From: PALSA-1006 sp041660815
GTDB lineage: Bacteria > Pseudomonadota > Gammaproteobacteria > Burkholderiales > Gallionellaceae
DNA: 64,000 nt
Direction of reading: 5' to 3'
Assembly (NCBI GenBank): GCA_041660815.1
Contig: JBAZVN010000001.1
Span: forward strand, 1 to 64,000
Positions within the stretch are counted from its first letter, which is position 1. Each line of letters begins with the position of its first letter. The notes beneath the pieces are model-generated. The model was given only the letters and a program-made list of their open reading frames with translations. It did no database searches and was not told where the DNA came from. A program made the translations under genes and the position numbers. This document shows positions 8,224-16,622 of the stretch, piece by piece.

Positions 8224-10867
8224 GACTGCCCCCTTTCACGTCTGACCGTGAATCTACTTTTAGCGAAGATGGTGATAAATTTGATGCGGCTTTTTCCGCC
8301 ACCGCTTTTGACGAGACAACAGTACAACGCTGCTGTTCTGCGCGCAACATTTCACAAAATGTTTCCGCCTCAAGTTTCAACGAAAAACGCGCAATGAACA
8401 ACTGATAAAGGGGAACCATATTGGTAGTATTTTGCGCTATCGAAACAGCAGTTGGTTGCTGGACTACTGCCTGACGGCGCGGAACAATCGTGCGATTTTT
8501 CAACTGTTCCGGAAAACGCTTAAGCAAGTTACGCCATGCGCCAGCCATGGCATTGCGCTCATAGGCCTCACTTAGCTCAACCAGCCAAAACTGCTGATCA
8601 AACCAATCCACACCGGTATCCTGTGGCTTGGCTTGTGGGGCGGACGCAAATAATGCAATTGTTTCGGAGGTCAATAATTCTAATTGTGTGGGAGAACCCT
8701 CTTCATTTGCCTGCTTTATTAACGCTGCCGTTAATCCGGAAGATGGGATTAACGCCTCATCCTTGGCTGCACTCTTTTCCTTGGGCTGCTTTTCCGCCGG
8801 CTTGGCAAAGCTGCCATTACCCGATAACGATTCAACATTCACCACGCCACAACGTTGCTGGGCACGCGTGAGTTCCGCGCAATAATTGTCAGCTGTTTTT
8901 TTATCGGTAAATGAAGCGATGTATAAACGATACCAGGAAACTCGCTCTTTCCCCTCCGACATGACCTCACCCTGCCGGTGTGGCAACAAATTATGATTTT
9001 CCAACTGCAGTGGAAAGCGTGCCTGCATATCACGCCAGGCGGGCAAAACCGCACCGCGATCATATACACCCGGCAACTCAACCAGCCAGTCATTGGCTTT
9101 ATCGCGCAACGAGGCCCCATCCCAATCCAATTTTTCAGACTGTGCTTTATCGGAAAGTGTCACGTTATACGATAAAAGCAACGAATCCTTAAACAATCGA
9201 CCGCGATGAAAGCCATTTAATCCAGCCAAACCCGTAGCGTTGGTGTGTGCGGGCGGTTCACCCGATGCTTCTGTTCCCGACTGCATGCCGACTCTGGATA
9301 ATAAAGCGCCATAATCCAACTCATCCGCCAATGCGGTCGGTCGGGCCCCCTCTCCCGGCAACGGATCGCTAGCCGGCACGCCGCCACCTAACGCACTGAA
9401 TAAATTAACTAATCCACGGAATCGTTCGAGTTGAACATTATACATTTCATCCAGATTACGCTGATAACTGCGCTGTGTATCGAGCAATACCAAGTAATCC
9501 ACAGCACCTGCGGAAAACGCTTCCTGACTGTAATTAAAAGCGCGCAAAGAAGCATCAACCGCAGCAGTTTGAGATTCCAAACGGCTCCCCATAAAACGGA
9601 TTGTACTAAGCGAATCATCCACTTCCCGTACAGAATCATTAATAATTCGGATATACGTTTCCAAAAGCTCTTCGTGCATTGCCTGCGCAAATTTAACTTC
9701 GTTGCTCTTTTTGCCGTGATCGAAAATAGACACGGACAGACTGGCCACCAGATTGGCAAATAAAGCTGTTGAATTAAACAGTTGTGGAAAAAAAACGCCT
9801 CCCAGACCCACTTGCGAACTTAAATCCAGAGGAGGCAGAATTCGCGCGCGTGCCACATCGATATCTGCGTCCGCAGACAACATGCGTGACTCAATGGCAC
9901 GCACATCCGGCCTGCGCAATAGCAACGCAGCCGGCATACCCGGCAACACCATAGGATACGTAATTGAATTCAGTCCGCTGTGCGAGAGCTTTAATTCAAC
10001 CGGCACCGAACCGAGCAGAGTTGCAATACGGTTTAACACGAGTTCACGTTGTTGCCCCAACACCGGAATAGTCGATTTAACCGAATACACAGCGGCTTTT
10101 TGCTGCTCCATTTCAGTCAGTGTGGCATCGCCGATTTTTAAACGCGCATTGACGGATACCAGCATTTCATTGAGAGATCTTTCGGTAGCACGTGCCACTC
10201 TCAAGCGGTCATTCAAAGAAAGATATTCCAGATAAGCCTCAACTAACTTGGCCGCCACCGTTCTCTGCATATCATCACGCTGAAAAGTGGCACGCAACAA
10301 TTGCATTTCTGCGGATTCATACAGAGAAGCAGACTCCCCCCAAATATCGGGGCGCCATTCACCTTTAAGGCTGAACTGATTGGTGGTACGCGACGTGCTT
10401 GGCTGCCCGGAAATGGCCGATCCGGGCCCGTACGCAGGAAAAGAGCTACTGCTTTGAATTGGCAAGCTTATTGTCGGAAAAAACCCTGCTTCCGCCTGAT
10501 CAATACGCGCTTTACTTTGCGCGATACGCAAGGTGGCAATCCTTAAATCTGGATTATTCGCCAGCGCCCTGTCCATTAATTGATTGAGCTCGGAACTCCC
10601 CAACAAGCGCCACCACTCTTCCAATGCGACACTAAAAGGCGAGGCTAATACCGGGGCTAAAGACGTGGGAGGCGTGGGTTCGGGGCTATTTTTGAATTGA
10701 TCAACCTCGGCGGAGGTTGGATTTTGTGCATACTCTCCGGGGAGAATTAGTGCGGGAACATTATAATTATCACGTTTTGCTGCACAACCGGCGATCGCCG
10801 CTATGAGTATTGCTATGAGCGCAATATACAAACTTCGGGTAACAGATTGTTTTATCCAATTCGTCAA
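8216..10867 (-). CDS. TolC/NodT-type outer-membrane factor lipoprotein fused to two SPOR-like repeats
   Basis: The 883-residue protein starts at a TTG (10865-10867) with AGGGAAG just upstream. An N-terminal membrane helix leads to a lipobox ending IAGC, with the lipidated Cys at residue 28. Residues about 85-490 form the two outer-membrane efflux repeats of the NodT/TolC family (motifs WWRLLGSSELNQL, LLRRPDVRAIE, GAVDYLVLLDTQRSYQ). After a flexible linker come two related modules, about 593-681 and 760-853. Each has a W-VEL-YERxA-WR-RFP-Q segment followed by a SPOR-like beta-alpha unit (WYRLYIASFTDKKTADNYC; YQLFIARFSLKLEAETFC). SPOR domains bind peptidoglycan lacking stem peptides; that activity is inferred here. 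It is the first structural gene of the secretion operon and supplies the exit duct. Typical NodT proteins are about 470-500 residues, so nearly 390 residues are added. Confidence 0.9.
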   Translation of the reverse strand: MTNWIKQSVTRSLYIALIAILIAAIAGCAAKRDNYNVPALILPGEYAQNPTSAEVDQFKNSPEPTPPTSLAPVLASPFSVALEEWWRLLGSSELNQLMDRALANNPDLRIATLRIAQSKARIDQAEAGFFPTISLPIQSSSSFPAYGPGSAISGQPSTSRTTNQFSLKGEWRPDIWGESASLYESAEMQLLRATFQRDDMQRTVAAKLVEAYLEYLSLNDRLRVARATERSLNEMLVSVNARLKIGDATLTEMEQQKAAVYSVKSTIPVLGQQRELVLNRIATLLGSVPVELKLSHSGLNSITYPMVLPGMPAALLLRRPDVRAIESRMLSADADIDVARARILPPLDLSSQVGLGGVFFPQLFNSTALFANLVASLSVSIFDHGKKSNEVKFAQAMHEELLETYIRIINDSVREVDDSLSTIRFMGSRLESQTAAVDASLRAFNYSQEAFSAGAVDYLVLLDTQRSYQRNLDEMYNVQLERFRGLVNLFSALGGGVPASDPLPGEGARPTALADELDYGALLSRVGMQSGTEASGEPPAHTNATGLAGLNGFHRGRLFKDSLLLSYNVTLSDKAQSEKLDWDGASLRDKANDWLVELPGVYDRGAVLPAWRDMQARFPLQLENHNLLPHRQGEVMSEGKERVSWYRLYIASFTDKKTADNYCAELTRAQQRCGVVNVESLSGNGSFAKPAEKQPKEKSAAKDEALIPSSGLTAALIKQANEEGSPTQLELLTSETIALFASAPQAKPQDTGVDWFDQQFWLVELSEAYERNAMAGAWRNLLKRFPEQLKNRTIVPRRQAVVQQPTAVSIAQNTTNMVPLYQLFIARFSLKLEAETFCEMLRAEQQRCTVVSSKAVAEKAASNLSPSSLKVDSRSDVKGGSHE

Positions 10868-10880
10868 TTACTTCCCTATT

Positions 10881-10912
10881 TTTTGACTTTATGAAGTCAA
10901 AATGTCTTCATA
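10881..10912 (-). promoter_or_regulatory. Two mutually exclusive hairpins in the leader of the secretion operon
   Basis: TTTTGACTT (10881-10889) and AAGTCAAAA (10894-10902) form a perfect 9-bp inverted repeat with a TATG loop. The overlapping pair TATGAAG (10890-10896) and CTTCATA (10906-10912) forms an alternative 7-bp stem, and both cannot form at once. The block lies 14-45 nt upstream of the TTG start of the outer-membrane factor gene and just after the stop of a short leader ORF. It could be an operator or an RNA switch; no intrinsic terminator is visible. Confidence 0.4.
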
Positions 10913-10933
10913 ACCGCTGGGACAACTCTCTTC

Positions 10934-10957
10934 TCAAATTTTTCCGAACATCTTCAT
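10934..10957 (-). CDS. Possible seven-codon leader peptide of the secretion operon
   Basis: ATG at 10955-10957 reads MKMFGKI and then TGA. It is preceded at ideal distance by GGGAGGTGA (10964-10972 on the minus strand), among the strongest Shine-Dalgarno matches in the window, stronger than that of the following 883-codon gene. The stop lies 66 nt upstream of that gene's TTG start with the alternative hairpins between. A leader ORF whose translation affects downstream expression is plausible. It could equally be an accidental site or the remnant of a lost start. Confidence 0.35.
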   Translation of the reverse strand: MKMFGKI

Positions 10958-10997
10958 TTTAAATCACCTCCCGCAATAGGCAATTAACCTTTAAATA

Positions 10998-11400
10998 CAA
11001 TAGGTTGCAAGTGCAATGCGGCGCAAAGTGAATGAACTATCTGGAAAATTATTCGCGTTATATTTATTGTACAAGTACGCGTTGTTTTTATTATTGTTTT
11101 TGCTGCTCTGCAAAAATTATAACATACAGGATTAAATAAACAACCTAACACACGGATATTATTCATCATTATCGGAGTAAAAAAACAATAGGCCGCAAAT
11201 AACCCAGATTTTCGCCGATTAAACAAACCCTTAATATCCTCCGGTGGAAATGCTGAATAATTCATCGCACAGCAAATACTGTCATGCAATTTCTAAGTAG
11301 CAAGTGAAATCTTACGATTTTTAATAATACGGTTGCCTAAGCTCAGATTAGCGCTGGAAATTGCGTCCCCCGCCTTCCAATCAGACAACAGAATAGCGGG
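10998..11400. other. AT-rich intergenic region without a convincing gene
   Basis: About 400 bp between the secretion operon leader and the end of the HDOD gene. It is clearly richer in A+T than its surroundings. The only long frame (minus strand, 11289 to 10984) starts at TTG without a good ribosome site and encodes an unrecognisable Cys-rich peptide, so I do not call it. The promoter of the secretion operon should lie at its left end. TTGCAA at 11005-11010 with a minus-strand TTAATT 17 bp downstream is a weak candidate. Confidence 0.5.
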
Positions 11401-12324
11401 CTATGCAATATTCAGCATGCCATTAGTTTCTTCAAAATACTTTGCATTGTTTATAAAAAAGTTTTTGCAATCACCCGGGTAGCAACCTAATCTTTCAGCT
11501 GCAAAAACATTTGTCCATGCCACCCTTTGAGTATCCGTTTGTGCTTGCAGATTTGCCATCATGACAACATCCACATAATCCGCCCTATCAGACTGCACGA
11601 CGCCTCTCATGTTCATCTTGTCAGCAACGACATCTATTATTGCATCAGGGAAGTTCCAGCTTTGCAGCAAACGAAAGCTGATTGGGGAAGAAAAAGTGCT
11701 GATTAATGTATCCAGTGATTCTGGATCAAGCTCAGGATGATGGCGGTCTGCATAAAGGTAGAGTGGAAGTGCTCCAATTTCACATACCAACCCTGCCAAC
11801 ATCGCATCCTCCGGCTTGAGATATCTTTTCTTTTGTGCCAATACATAGCAATTCGCCGCCACGATGCGACTACGCGCCCATAATTCTTTTAACTTTTGCT
11901 TAATAAGCGGACTAGTGGCAATAAACAGCTTGGTCAGAGTAAGATTCATTACCATGCTGTATAGCATCCTGTGACCCAAGCGAGGAATGGCTTCCTGTAA
12001 ACTTCCGACCCGCTGCCCACTGAAAAATGCCGCACTGTTGGCAGCCTTAATGAGATACAGGGACAAAGCGAGATCCGTCGAAATCAACTCCACAAACTGA
12101 TCGTTCGAACTATTGGGATCATCCCGCAATTCTTGAATCTTAAAAACCATCTCTGGCAAGACAGGCAAGTCCAGTTGATCTGCGTCCAGCGCGGCAAGCA
12201 CCTCAACGACTATCGCCTGTTGTTTGGAACCCATTGTCTGCGGCAGATCTCTATGTTCGCAGCAGGTATCGGTTAATTTCGTCCTCTTGCCAAGATATCT
12301 TCGAGTATTTTGAGCACTATTCAT
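11401..12324 (-). CDS. HDOD domain signalling protein
   Basis: The 307-residue protein carries an HDOD domain from about residue 40 (LDLPVLPEMVFKIQELRDDP, SLYLIKAANSAAF, IPRLGHRMLYSMV) to about 260. HDOD proteins are non-catalytic relatives of HD phosphohydrolases that act in bacterial signalling, often alongside cyclic-di-GMP systems. The expected HD dipeptide is replaced (GLVCEIGALPLYLY), as usual in the family. ATG at 12322-12324 has GGGGG about 9 nt upstream; a later Met at residue 31 is possible. It is closely similar along its length to the HDOD gene at 53.9 kb, including the C-terminal GCYPGDCKN segment, so the two are paralogues. It is transcribed towards the secretion operon but separated by over 500 bp. 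Its partner or output is unknown. Confidence 0.88.
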   Translation of the reverse strand: MNSAQNTRRYLGKRTKLTDTCCEHRDLPQTMGSKQQAIVVEVLAALDADQLDLPVLPEMVFKIQELRDDPNSSNDQFVELISTDLALSLYLIKAANSAAFFSGQRVGSLQEAIPRLGHRMLYSMVMNLTLTKLFIATSPLIKQKLKELWARSRIVAANCYVLAQKKRYLKPEDAMLAGLVCEIGALPLYLYADRHHPELDPESLDTLISTFSSPISFRLLQSWNFPDAIIDVVADKMNMRGVVQSDRADYVDVVMMANLQAQTDTQRVAWTNVFAAERLGCYPGDCKNFFINNAKYFEETNGMLNIA

Positions 12325-12449
12325 TGCGAAAGCCCCCGACCTAACTTAATGTTTTTGCGCTTCAATTTTGAACTCCTGTCAGAATTTTGCTGAGCCAAAT
12401 GACGTGTTAATGCCAGTAAACTCTGACATTTATCGTATGGAAAGTGCTT

Positions 12450-12674
12450 TTATATCAAAACAGAAAAAAGAATCCCAACCAAAGCCAACAAACTGACTTC
12501 TCGTTCTGCATTTAAGATGATTTGGGTTACAAGCAAGATAAACAATTGGTCAATAAAGAAACCGTCTAAATTGTAGTCAAATTTTATGATGCCGAATTTA
12601 GCGTAGGTTTCGACGATATGACGCCAGCGCCATGGGTTGCTGTGTCCAAGTTGAATTAGGTCCGAGCCAATCAT
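12450..12674 (-). CDS. Possible small membrane protein, unrecognised
   Basis: A 74-codon frame starts at ATG 12672-12674, preceded by AAGGAAGG 8 nt upstream, a good ribosome site. The product starts MIGSDLIQLGHSNPWRW and ends in two hydrophobic stretches (FFIDQLFILLVTQII and VSLLALVGILFSVLI), so it could be a small inner-membrane protein. I recognise no family. The region is A+T-rich like the neighbouring intergenic sequence, so it may be a chance frame or a gene remnant. Confidence 0.3.
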   Translation of the reverse strand: MIGSDLIQLGHSNPWRWRHIVETYAKFGIIKFDYNLDGFFIDQLFILLVTQIILNAEREVSLLALVGILFSVLI

Positions 12675-12858
12675 CTCGGTCACCTTCCTTTATCGTTACA
12701 CCCAGTCCGGCTTCTTTATAAAAGCCTTTAGACAGTGCAGCGTAGTATCCAGCGAAATGGGCGAGAGTGCTCCCTCTTCAAACAGTAGCTTACCCGCAAG
12801 TACAAGCTGGCTGGATCGCTGGCTTCATAATCCCACTTTTTTCAGGTTTGCCACCGCG

Positions 12859-12864
12859 TATAAT
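12859..12864 (+). promoter_or_regulatory. Candidate -10 box of the mutL promoter
   Basis: A perfect TATAAT at 12859-12864 lies 27 bp upstream of the mutL ATG. The -35 region at 17 bp spacing is poor (CTTTTT), so the promoter is proposed only from the -10 element and position. Confidence 0.45.
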
Positions 12865-12890
12865 GGGGCAAACTTTTTAGCCATCCGCGT

Positions 12891-14681
12891 ATGTCCATCA
12901 TTCAATTATTACCCGACCTCCTCATCAACCAGATTGCCGCCGGTGAGGTCATCGAGCGCCCCGCTTCCGCCCTGAAGGAACTCTTGGAAAATAGTCTGGA
13001 TGCGGGCGCAACGGAAGTCGCCGTGCAATTGGTGAATGGCGGCATCAAATTGTTGCTCGTCAGGGACAATGGCAGCGGCATCTTGCCCGAGCAGTTGCCG
13101 CTGGCGCTGATGCGCCACGCCACCAGCAAAATCGCCTCCTTAACCGATTTGCAAAAAGTGGCGAGCATGGGATTTCGCGGTGAAGCCTTGGCCAGCATGG
13201 CATCGGTCGCGCAAGTGACCCTCACCAGCCGCCATCCGAATGCCAGCCATGCGTGGAAAATTGAAGCTCTGGACGGGTCGCAAAGTGCCGCTGCCCCGGC
13301 CGCGCATGAGCAGGGCACCAGCATTGAAATGCGCGAGCTGTATTTCAATACTCCGGCACGGCGCAAGTTTTTAAAAAGCGAAGCCACCGAATTTGCCTAT
13401 TGCGAAGAAACCTTTAAGCGTGTGGCGCTGTCGCGACCCGAAGTCGCGTTTTCTTTGCAACACAATGAACGCATGGTGTGGCAACTCCCCAGCCAGAATT
13501 TGGCGCAGCGCATTACCTCGATTTTGGGGGCCGAGTTTGGACAACATGCAGTGACGGTGGAGCGTCAAGCAGCCGATCTGCATCTGTATGGCATTGCGGC
13601 TTTGCCCGCTTACTCGCGTTCGACACGCGATGAGCAATATTTCTTCGTCAATGGCCGCTTCGTACGCGACAAAGTGTTGATGCATGCGGTGCGTCAAGCC
13701 TACCAGGATATTTTGCATCACCAGCGCCATCCGGCCTTCGTGTTGTTTCTCAACATGCCGCCGGAGCAAGTGGATGTGAACGTGCATCCTGCCAAAAGTG
13801 AAGTACGTTTTCGTGAGAGCCAGGGCATCCACCAGTTTGTCTTTCACACCCTGCAAGATGCACTCAGCGCCCCCCTGGCTGACGCCACCCCGCGCGCGAC
13901 AGAGACGCCGCCCGCGAACCATTCGCACCAGCTGCAGCCCCAACCTTATTATGCGCCCCAGCAACGCATTTCCTTTGGCGCCGCCGAGCAACAAGCCACT
14001 TATCGCCTCTGGGAAGCGCAAACCGGGAAGGATACCGAGAATTCCAAGCGCGCCGCCGCTGAACTTACCCCTTCCCCATTCCCTCTTCCCGGTTCCGAAC
14101 ACCCGTTGGGTTACGCGCTGGCGCAACTTGCCGGCCTGTATATTCTCGCGCAAAACGAGCGGGGATTAATCGTGGTGGACATGCATGCGGCGCATGAACG
14201 AATCGTGTATGAAAAATTAAAAACAGCGCTGGACGCACAGCATATTTCCCAGCAGCCTCTGCTCATACCCGTCACCTTTCACGCCGACGCACTGGATGTC
14301 GCCACCGCTGAAGAACAACAGGCAGCACTCACCACTTTAGGTTTTGATATCGCCCCGCTCTCACCCACCACGCTTGCCGTGCGCGCCATGCCGGTGATGC
14401 TCAAGCAAGCCCACGCCGAAGCGGTTGCCCGCGAAGTGCTGCACGAATTGCGCGAATTTGGTGCCAGCCGCGCCCTCACCGAACGGCGCAACGAACTGCT
14501 CGCCACGCTGGCCTGCCATTCTGCAGTGCGCGCCAATCAACACTTGACGCTTCCCGAAATGAACGCGATTTTGCGCTCCATGGAACAGACCGAACGCGCT
14601 GACCAATGCAATCACGGCAGACCAACGTGGTTTCAAATTTCCATCGACGAGCTGGATGCGATGTTTATGCGGGGTAAATAA
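12891..14681 (+). CDS. mutL: DNA mismatch repair protein MutL
   Basis: MutL couples mismatch recognition by MutS to strand incision and excision. The 596-residue product begins with the GHKL ATPase domain: NQIAAGEVIERPASALKELL with the catalytic Glu, DNGSGI, GFRGEALASM and the FFNTPARRKFLK-type loop. A Pro/Gln/Ala-rich linker spans about 325-400. The C-terminal dimerisation domain carries DMHAAHERIVYE, matching the MutL endonuclease metal motif DQHA-xx-E-xxxx-E apart from Q to M, followed by ACHSAVRANQ and CNHGRP. This suggests a nicking-competent MutL as in bacteria lacking MutH, unlike the E. coli protein. ATG at 12891; miaA follows 3 nt after the stop, so the two are co-transcribed. Identification is firm; endonuclease activity is inferred from the motifs. 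Confidence 0.97.
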   Translation: MSIIQLLPDLLINQIAAGEVIERPASALKELLENSLDAGATEVAVQLVNGGIKLLLVRDNGSGILPEQLPLALMRHATSKIASLTDLQKVASMGFRGEALASMASVAQVTLTSRHPNASHAWKIEALDGSQSAAAPAAHEQGTSIEMRELYFNTPARRKFLKSEATEFAYCEETFKRVALSRPEVAFSLQHNERMVWQLPSQNLAQRITSILGAEFGQHAVTVERQAADLHLYGIAALPAYSRSTRDEQYFFVNGRFVRDKVLMHAVRQAYQDILHHQRHPAFVLFLNMPPEQVDVNVHPAKSEVRFRESQGIHQFVFHTLQDALSAPLADATPRATETPPANHSHQLQPQPYYAPQQRISFGAAEQQATYRLWEAQTGKDTENSKRAAAELTPSPFPLPGSEHPLGYALAQLAGLYILAQNERGLIVVDMHAAHERIVYEKLKTALDAQHISQQPLLIPVTFHADALDVATAEEQQAALTTLGFDIAPLSPTTLAVRAMPVMLKQAHAEAVAREVLHELREFGASRALTERRNELLATLACHSAVRANQHLTLPEMNAILRSMEQTERADQCNHGRPTWFQISIDELDAMFMRGK

Positions 14682-14684
14682 ACA

Positions 14685-15623
14685 ATGCCACTGCCTCCTG
14701 CCATTTTTTTGATGGGCCCCACCGCCAGCGGTAAAACCGGTATTGCGGTGGAACTCATGCAACATTATCCGGTTGAGCTGATCAGCGTGGATTCGGCGCT
14801 GGTGTTTCGCGACATGAATATCGGCACCGCCAAACCGGATGCGGCCACCCTTGCCCGCGCTCCGCATCACCTCATCGACATCATCGATCCTACTGGCGCT
14901 TACTCGGCAGCGGCGTTTCGCCACGATGCACTGCGTCTGATGGCCGACATCACTGCGCGCGGCAAAATTCCCGTATTGGTGGGCGGTACCATGTTGTATT
15001 TCAAAGCGTTGCGTGAGGGTTTAAGCCCGCTACCCCAGGCCGACACGGAATTACGCGCCGCGCTGGATGCGGAAATTGCCCAACACGGTATTGAACAATT
15101 ACACCGTCAACTGGCTCAGGTTGACGCCGAAACGGCAGCGCGACTGTCACCCAACGACACGCAACGCGTGCAGCGGGCAATGGAAATTTACCGCCTCACC
15201 GGCCAACCCATGTCACTGCTGATTAAACATCACAAGCCCGCCGAATTGCCGTACCGGATTTTACCGATCGCACTGATTCCCTCCGACCGGGCCGTATTGC
15301 ATCAGCGCATCGCCACCCGCTTTGCCGAGATGCTGAAACATGGCTTGCTTGATGAACTGCGAAAGCTGAGGGAGAAATATCTCCTCACGCCCAACATGAC
15401 TTCCATGCGCTGCGTCGGATACCGGCAGGCGTGGGATTTTCAGGATGGCCTCATTAATGCCGGCGAGTTCAACGAGCAAGGCATTGCTGCCACCCGGCAA
15501 CTCGCCAAACGCCAACTCACCTGGTTGCGCGGCATGACCGATAACATTGTGTTAGATTGCCTTGCGCCTGATTTATACCGGCAAGTGTCACTAAAAATTA
15601 TTCATTTAATCAATAACTTATAA
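14685..15623 (+). CDS. miaA: tRNA dimethylallyltransferase MiaA
   Basis: MiaA transfers a dimethylallyl group to N6 of A37 in tRNAs reading codons that start with U. The 312-residue product has the P-loop GPTASGKTGIA (about 10-20), the ISVDSALVFRDMNIGTAKP region with the conserved Asp, the DIIDPTGAYSAAAFRHDA segment that lines the tRNA channel, and LVGGTMLYFKAL. The C-terminal part includes MRCVGYRQAW and the KRQLTWLRG signature. Length is typical. It starts 3 nt after the mutL stop, an arrangement common in proteobacteria; here msrA follows rather than hfq. Confidence 0.97.
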   Translation: MPLPPAIFLMGPTASGKTGIAVELMQHYPVELISVDSALVFRDMNIGTAKPDAATLARAPHHLIDIIDPTGAYSAAAFRHDALRLMADITARGKIPVLVGGTMLYFKALREGLSPLPQADTELRAALDAEIAQHGIEQLHRQLAQVDAETAARLSPNDTQRVQRAMEIYRLTGQPMSLLIKHHKPAELPYRILPIALIPSDRAVLHQRIATRFAEMLKHGLLDELRKLREKYLLTPNMTSMRCVGYRQAWDFQDGLINAGEFNEQGIAATRQLAKRQLTWLRGMTDNIVLDCLAPDLYRQVSLKIIHLINNL

Positions 15624-15661
15624 ATTTACACTATTACCCTGAGCGCATTCGCACCACGCCT

Positions 15662-16261
15662 ATGAAAGAATATATGTCGCGCTATTTACTTCCCCTGTTA
15701 TTGTTATTTTTCTCCGCACCGGGCTTCGCACAAACGAAAGGACTCACCATGACTGACACACGCCAAACTGCTTATCTTGCCGGGGGATGTTTCTGGGGCA
15801 TGGAAGAACTGGTACGCGAAATTCCCGGCGTCGTCGCAACCGAAGTGGGATACAGCGGCGGCGACGTGCCCGACGCCACCTACGAAATCATCAAAACCGG
15901 GCGCTCCGGCCACGCCGAATCGCTGAAAATTGTGTTCGATCCCGCGCTGCTTTCTTATCGCCACCTGTTGTTTGAATTTTTTCGCATGCACAATCCCACC
16001 ACCCGCAATCAACAGGGAAACGACATTGGTACTCAATATCGCTCGGCGATTTTTACGGTAAACGATGCGCAAAAAAAAGTCGCGGAAGAAGTCATCAGGA
16101 CGGTGGAATCATCCGGCGAATGGAAAGCTAAAATCGTTACCGAAGTGATTGCCTTTAAATCGTTTTATCGCGCCGAAGAATATCACCAGAAATATTTGGT
16201 GAAACATCCCCAGGGTTATACCTGTCATGTGATGCGGCGTTTTAACCTGGGCGAAGAGTAA
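15662..16261 (+). CDS. msrA: Peptide-methionine (S)-S-oxide reductase MsrA with signal peptide
   Basis: MsrA repairs methionine-S-sulfoxide using thioredoxin-like reductant. The 199-residue protein has the active-site motif GGCFWGMEE with catalytic Cys, VGYSGG, the GTQYRSAIF motif and a C-terminal GYTCHVMRRF holding a possible resolving Cys. The first ~23 residues (RYLLPLLLLFFSAPGFAQ) are a signal peptide ending in an AxA-like site, so the enzyme should work in the periplasm rather than the cytosol. Two starts are possible: the ATG at 15662 or an in-frame ATG at 15677 (MSRYLL), which also keeps the signal peptide. Neither has a strong Shine-Dalgarno. hypA follows 9 nt after the stop. Confidence 0.95.
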   Translation: MKEYMSRYLLPLLLLFFSAPGFAQTKGLTMTDTRQTAYLAGGCFWGMEELVREIPGVVATEVGYSGGDVPDATYEIIKTGRSGHAESLKIVFDPALLSYRHLLFEFFRMHNPTTRNQQGNDIGTQYRSAIFTVNDAQKKVAEEVIRTVESSGEWKAKIVTEVIAFKSFYRAEEYHQKYLVKHPQGYTCHVMRRFNLGEE

Positions 16262-16270
16262 GGACGAATC

Positions 16271-16612
16271 ATGCATGAAATGGCACTGGCGGAAGGGATT
16301 GTGCAACTGGTGGAAGATGCCGTGCGCACTGATGGTTGCCGCCGTGTATCAACGATTTGGGTCGAAGTCGGCCAACTGGCGGCAGTGGAAAAAGAGGCGC
16401 TACAATTCTGCTTTGAAGCGGTAGCGAGTGACACTGCCGCGCAAGGTGCCACGTTAAAATTTATCGATGCGCCGGGACAAGGCTGGTGTGTGAAATGCGC
16501 GGCTACTGTGCCCATTGCCGCTTTGTATGAAGCTTGCCCGCTGTGCGGCAACTATCAAATACAGGTCACCGGCGGCGATACGCTACGCGTCAAAGAATTA
16601 GAAGTCGAATAA
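16271..16612 (+). CDS. hypA: Hydrogenase nickel incorporation protein HypA
   Basis: HypA is the zinc-structured metallochaperone that, with HypB, delivers nickel to the large subunit of [NiFe]-hydrogenases. The 113-residue product starts MHEMALAEGIVQL, keeping the N-terminal Met-His-Glu that binds nickel, and has the zinc site as two CxxC pairs (CVKC and CPLC, about residues 76-97). Length is typical. AAGGA lies 8 nt before the ATG, and hypB follows after 10 nt. No hydrogenase structural genes are present in the window, so the target enzyme is encoded elsewhere. Confidence 0.96.
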   Translation: MHEMALAEGIVQLVEDAVRTDGCRRVSTIWVEVGQLAAVEKEALQFCFEAVASDTAAQGATLKFIDAPGQGWCVKCAATVPIAALYEACPLCGNYQIQVTGGDTLRVKELEVE

Positions 16613-16622
16613 GGAAAATATA

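Noticed and set aside
10984..11289. 101-codon minus-strand frame in the A+T-rich gap
   Set aside because: Starts at TTG, no good ribosome site, Cys-rich sequence without recognisable features.
14060..14100. Pyrimidine-rich tract in the mutL linker similar to the glyA-nrdR repeat
   Set aside because: Only about ten shared bases in low-complexity sequence; no evidence of a common repeat.
13371..14153. 260-codon minus-strand frame
   Set aside because: Antisense to mutL, composition as expected of a shadow frame.
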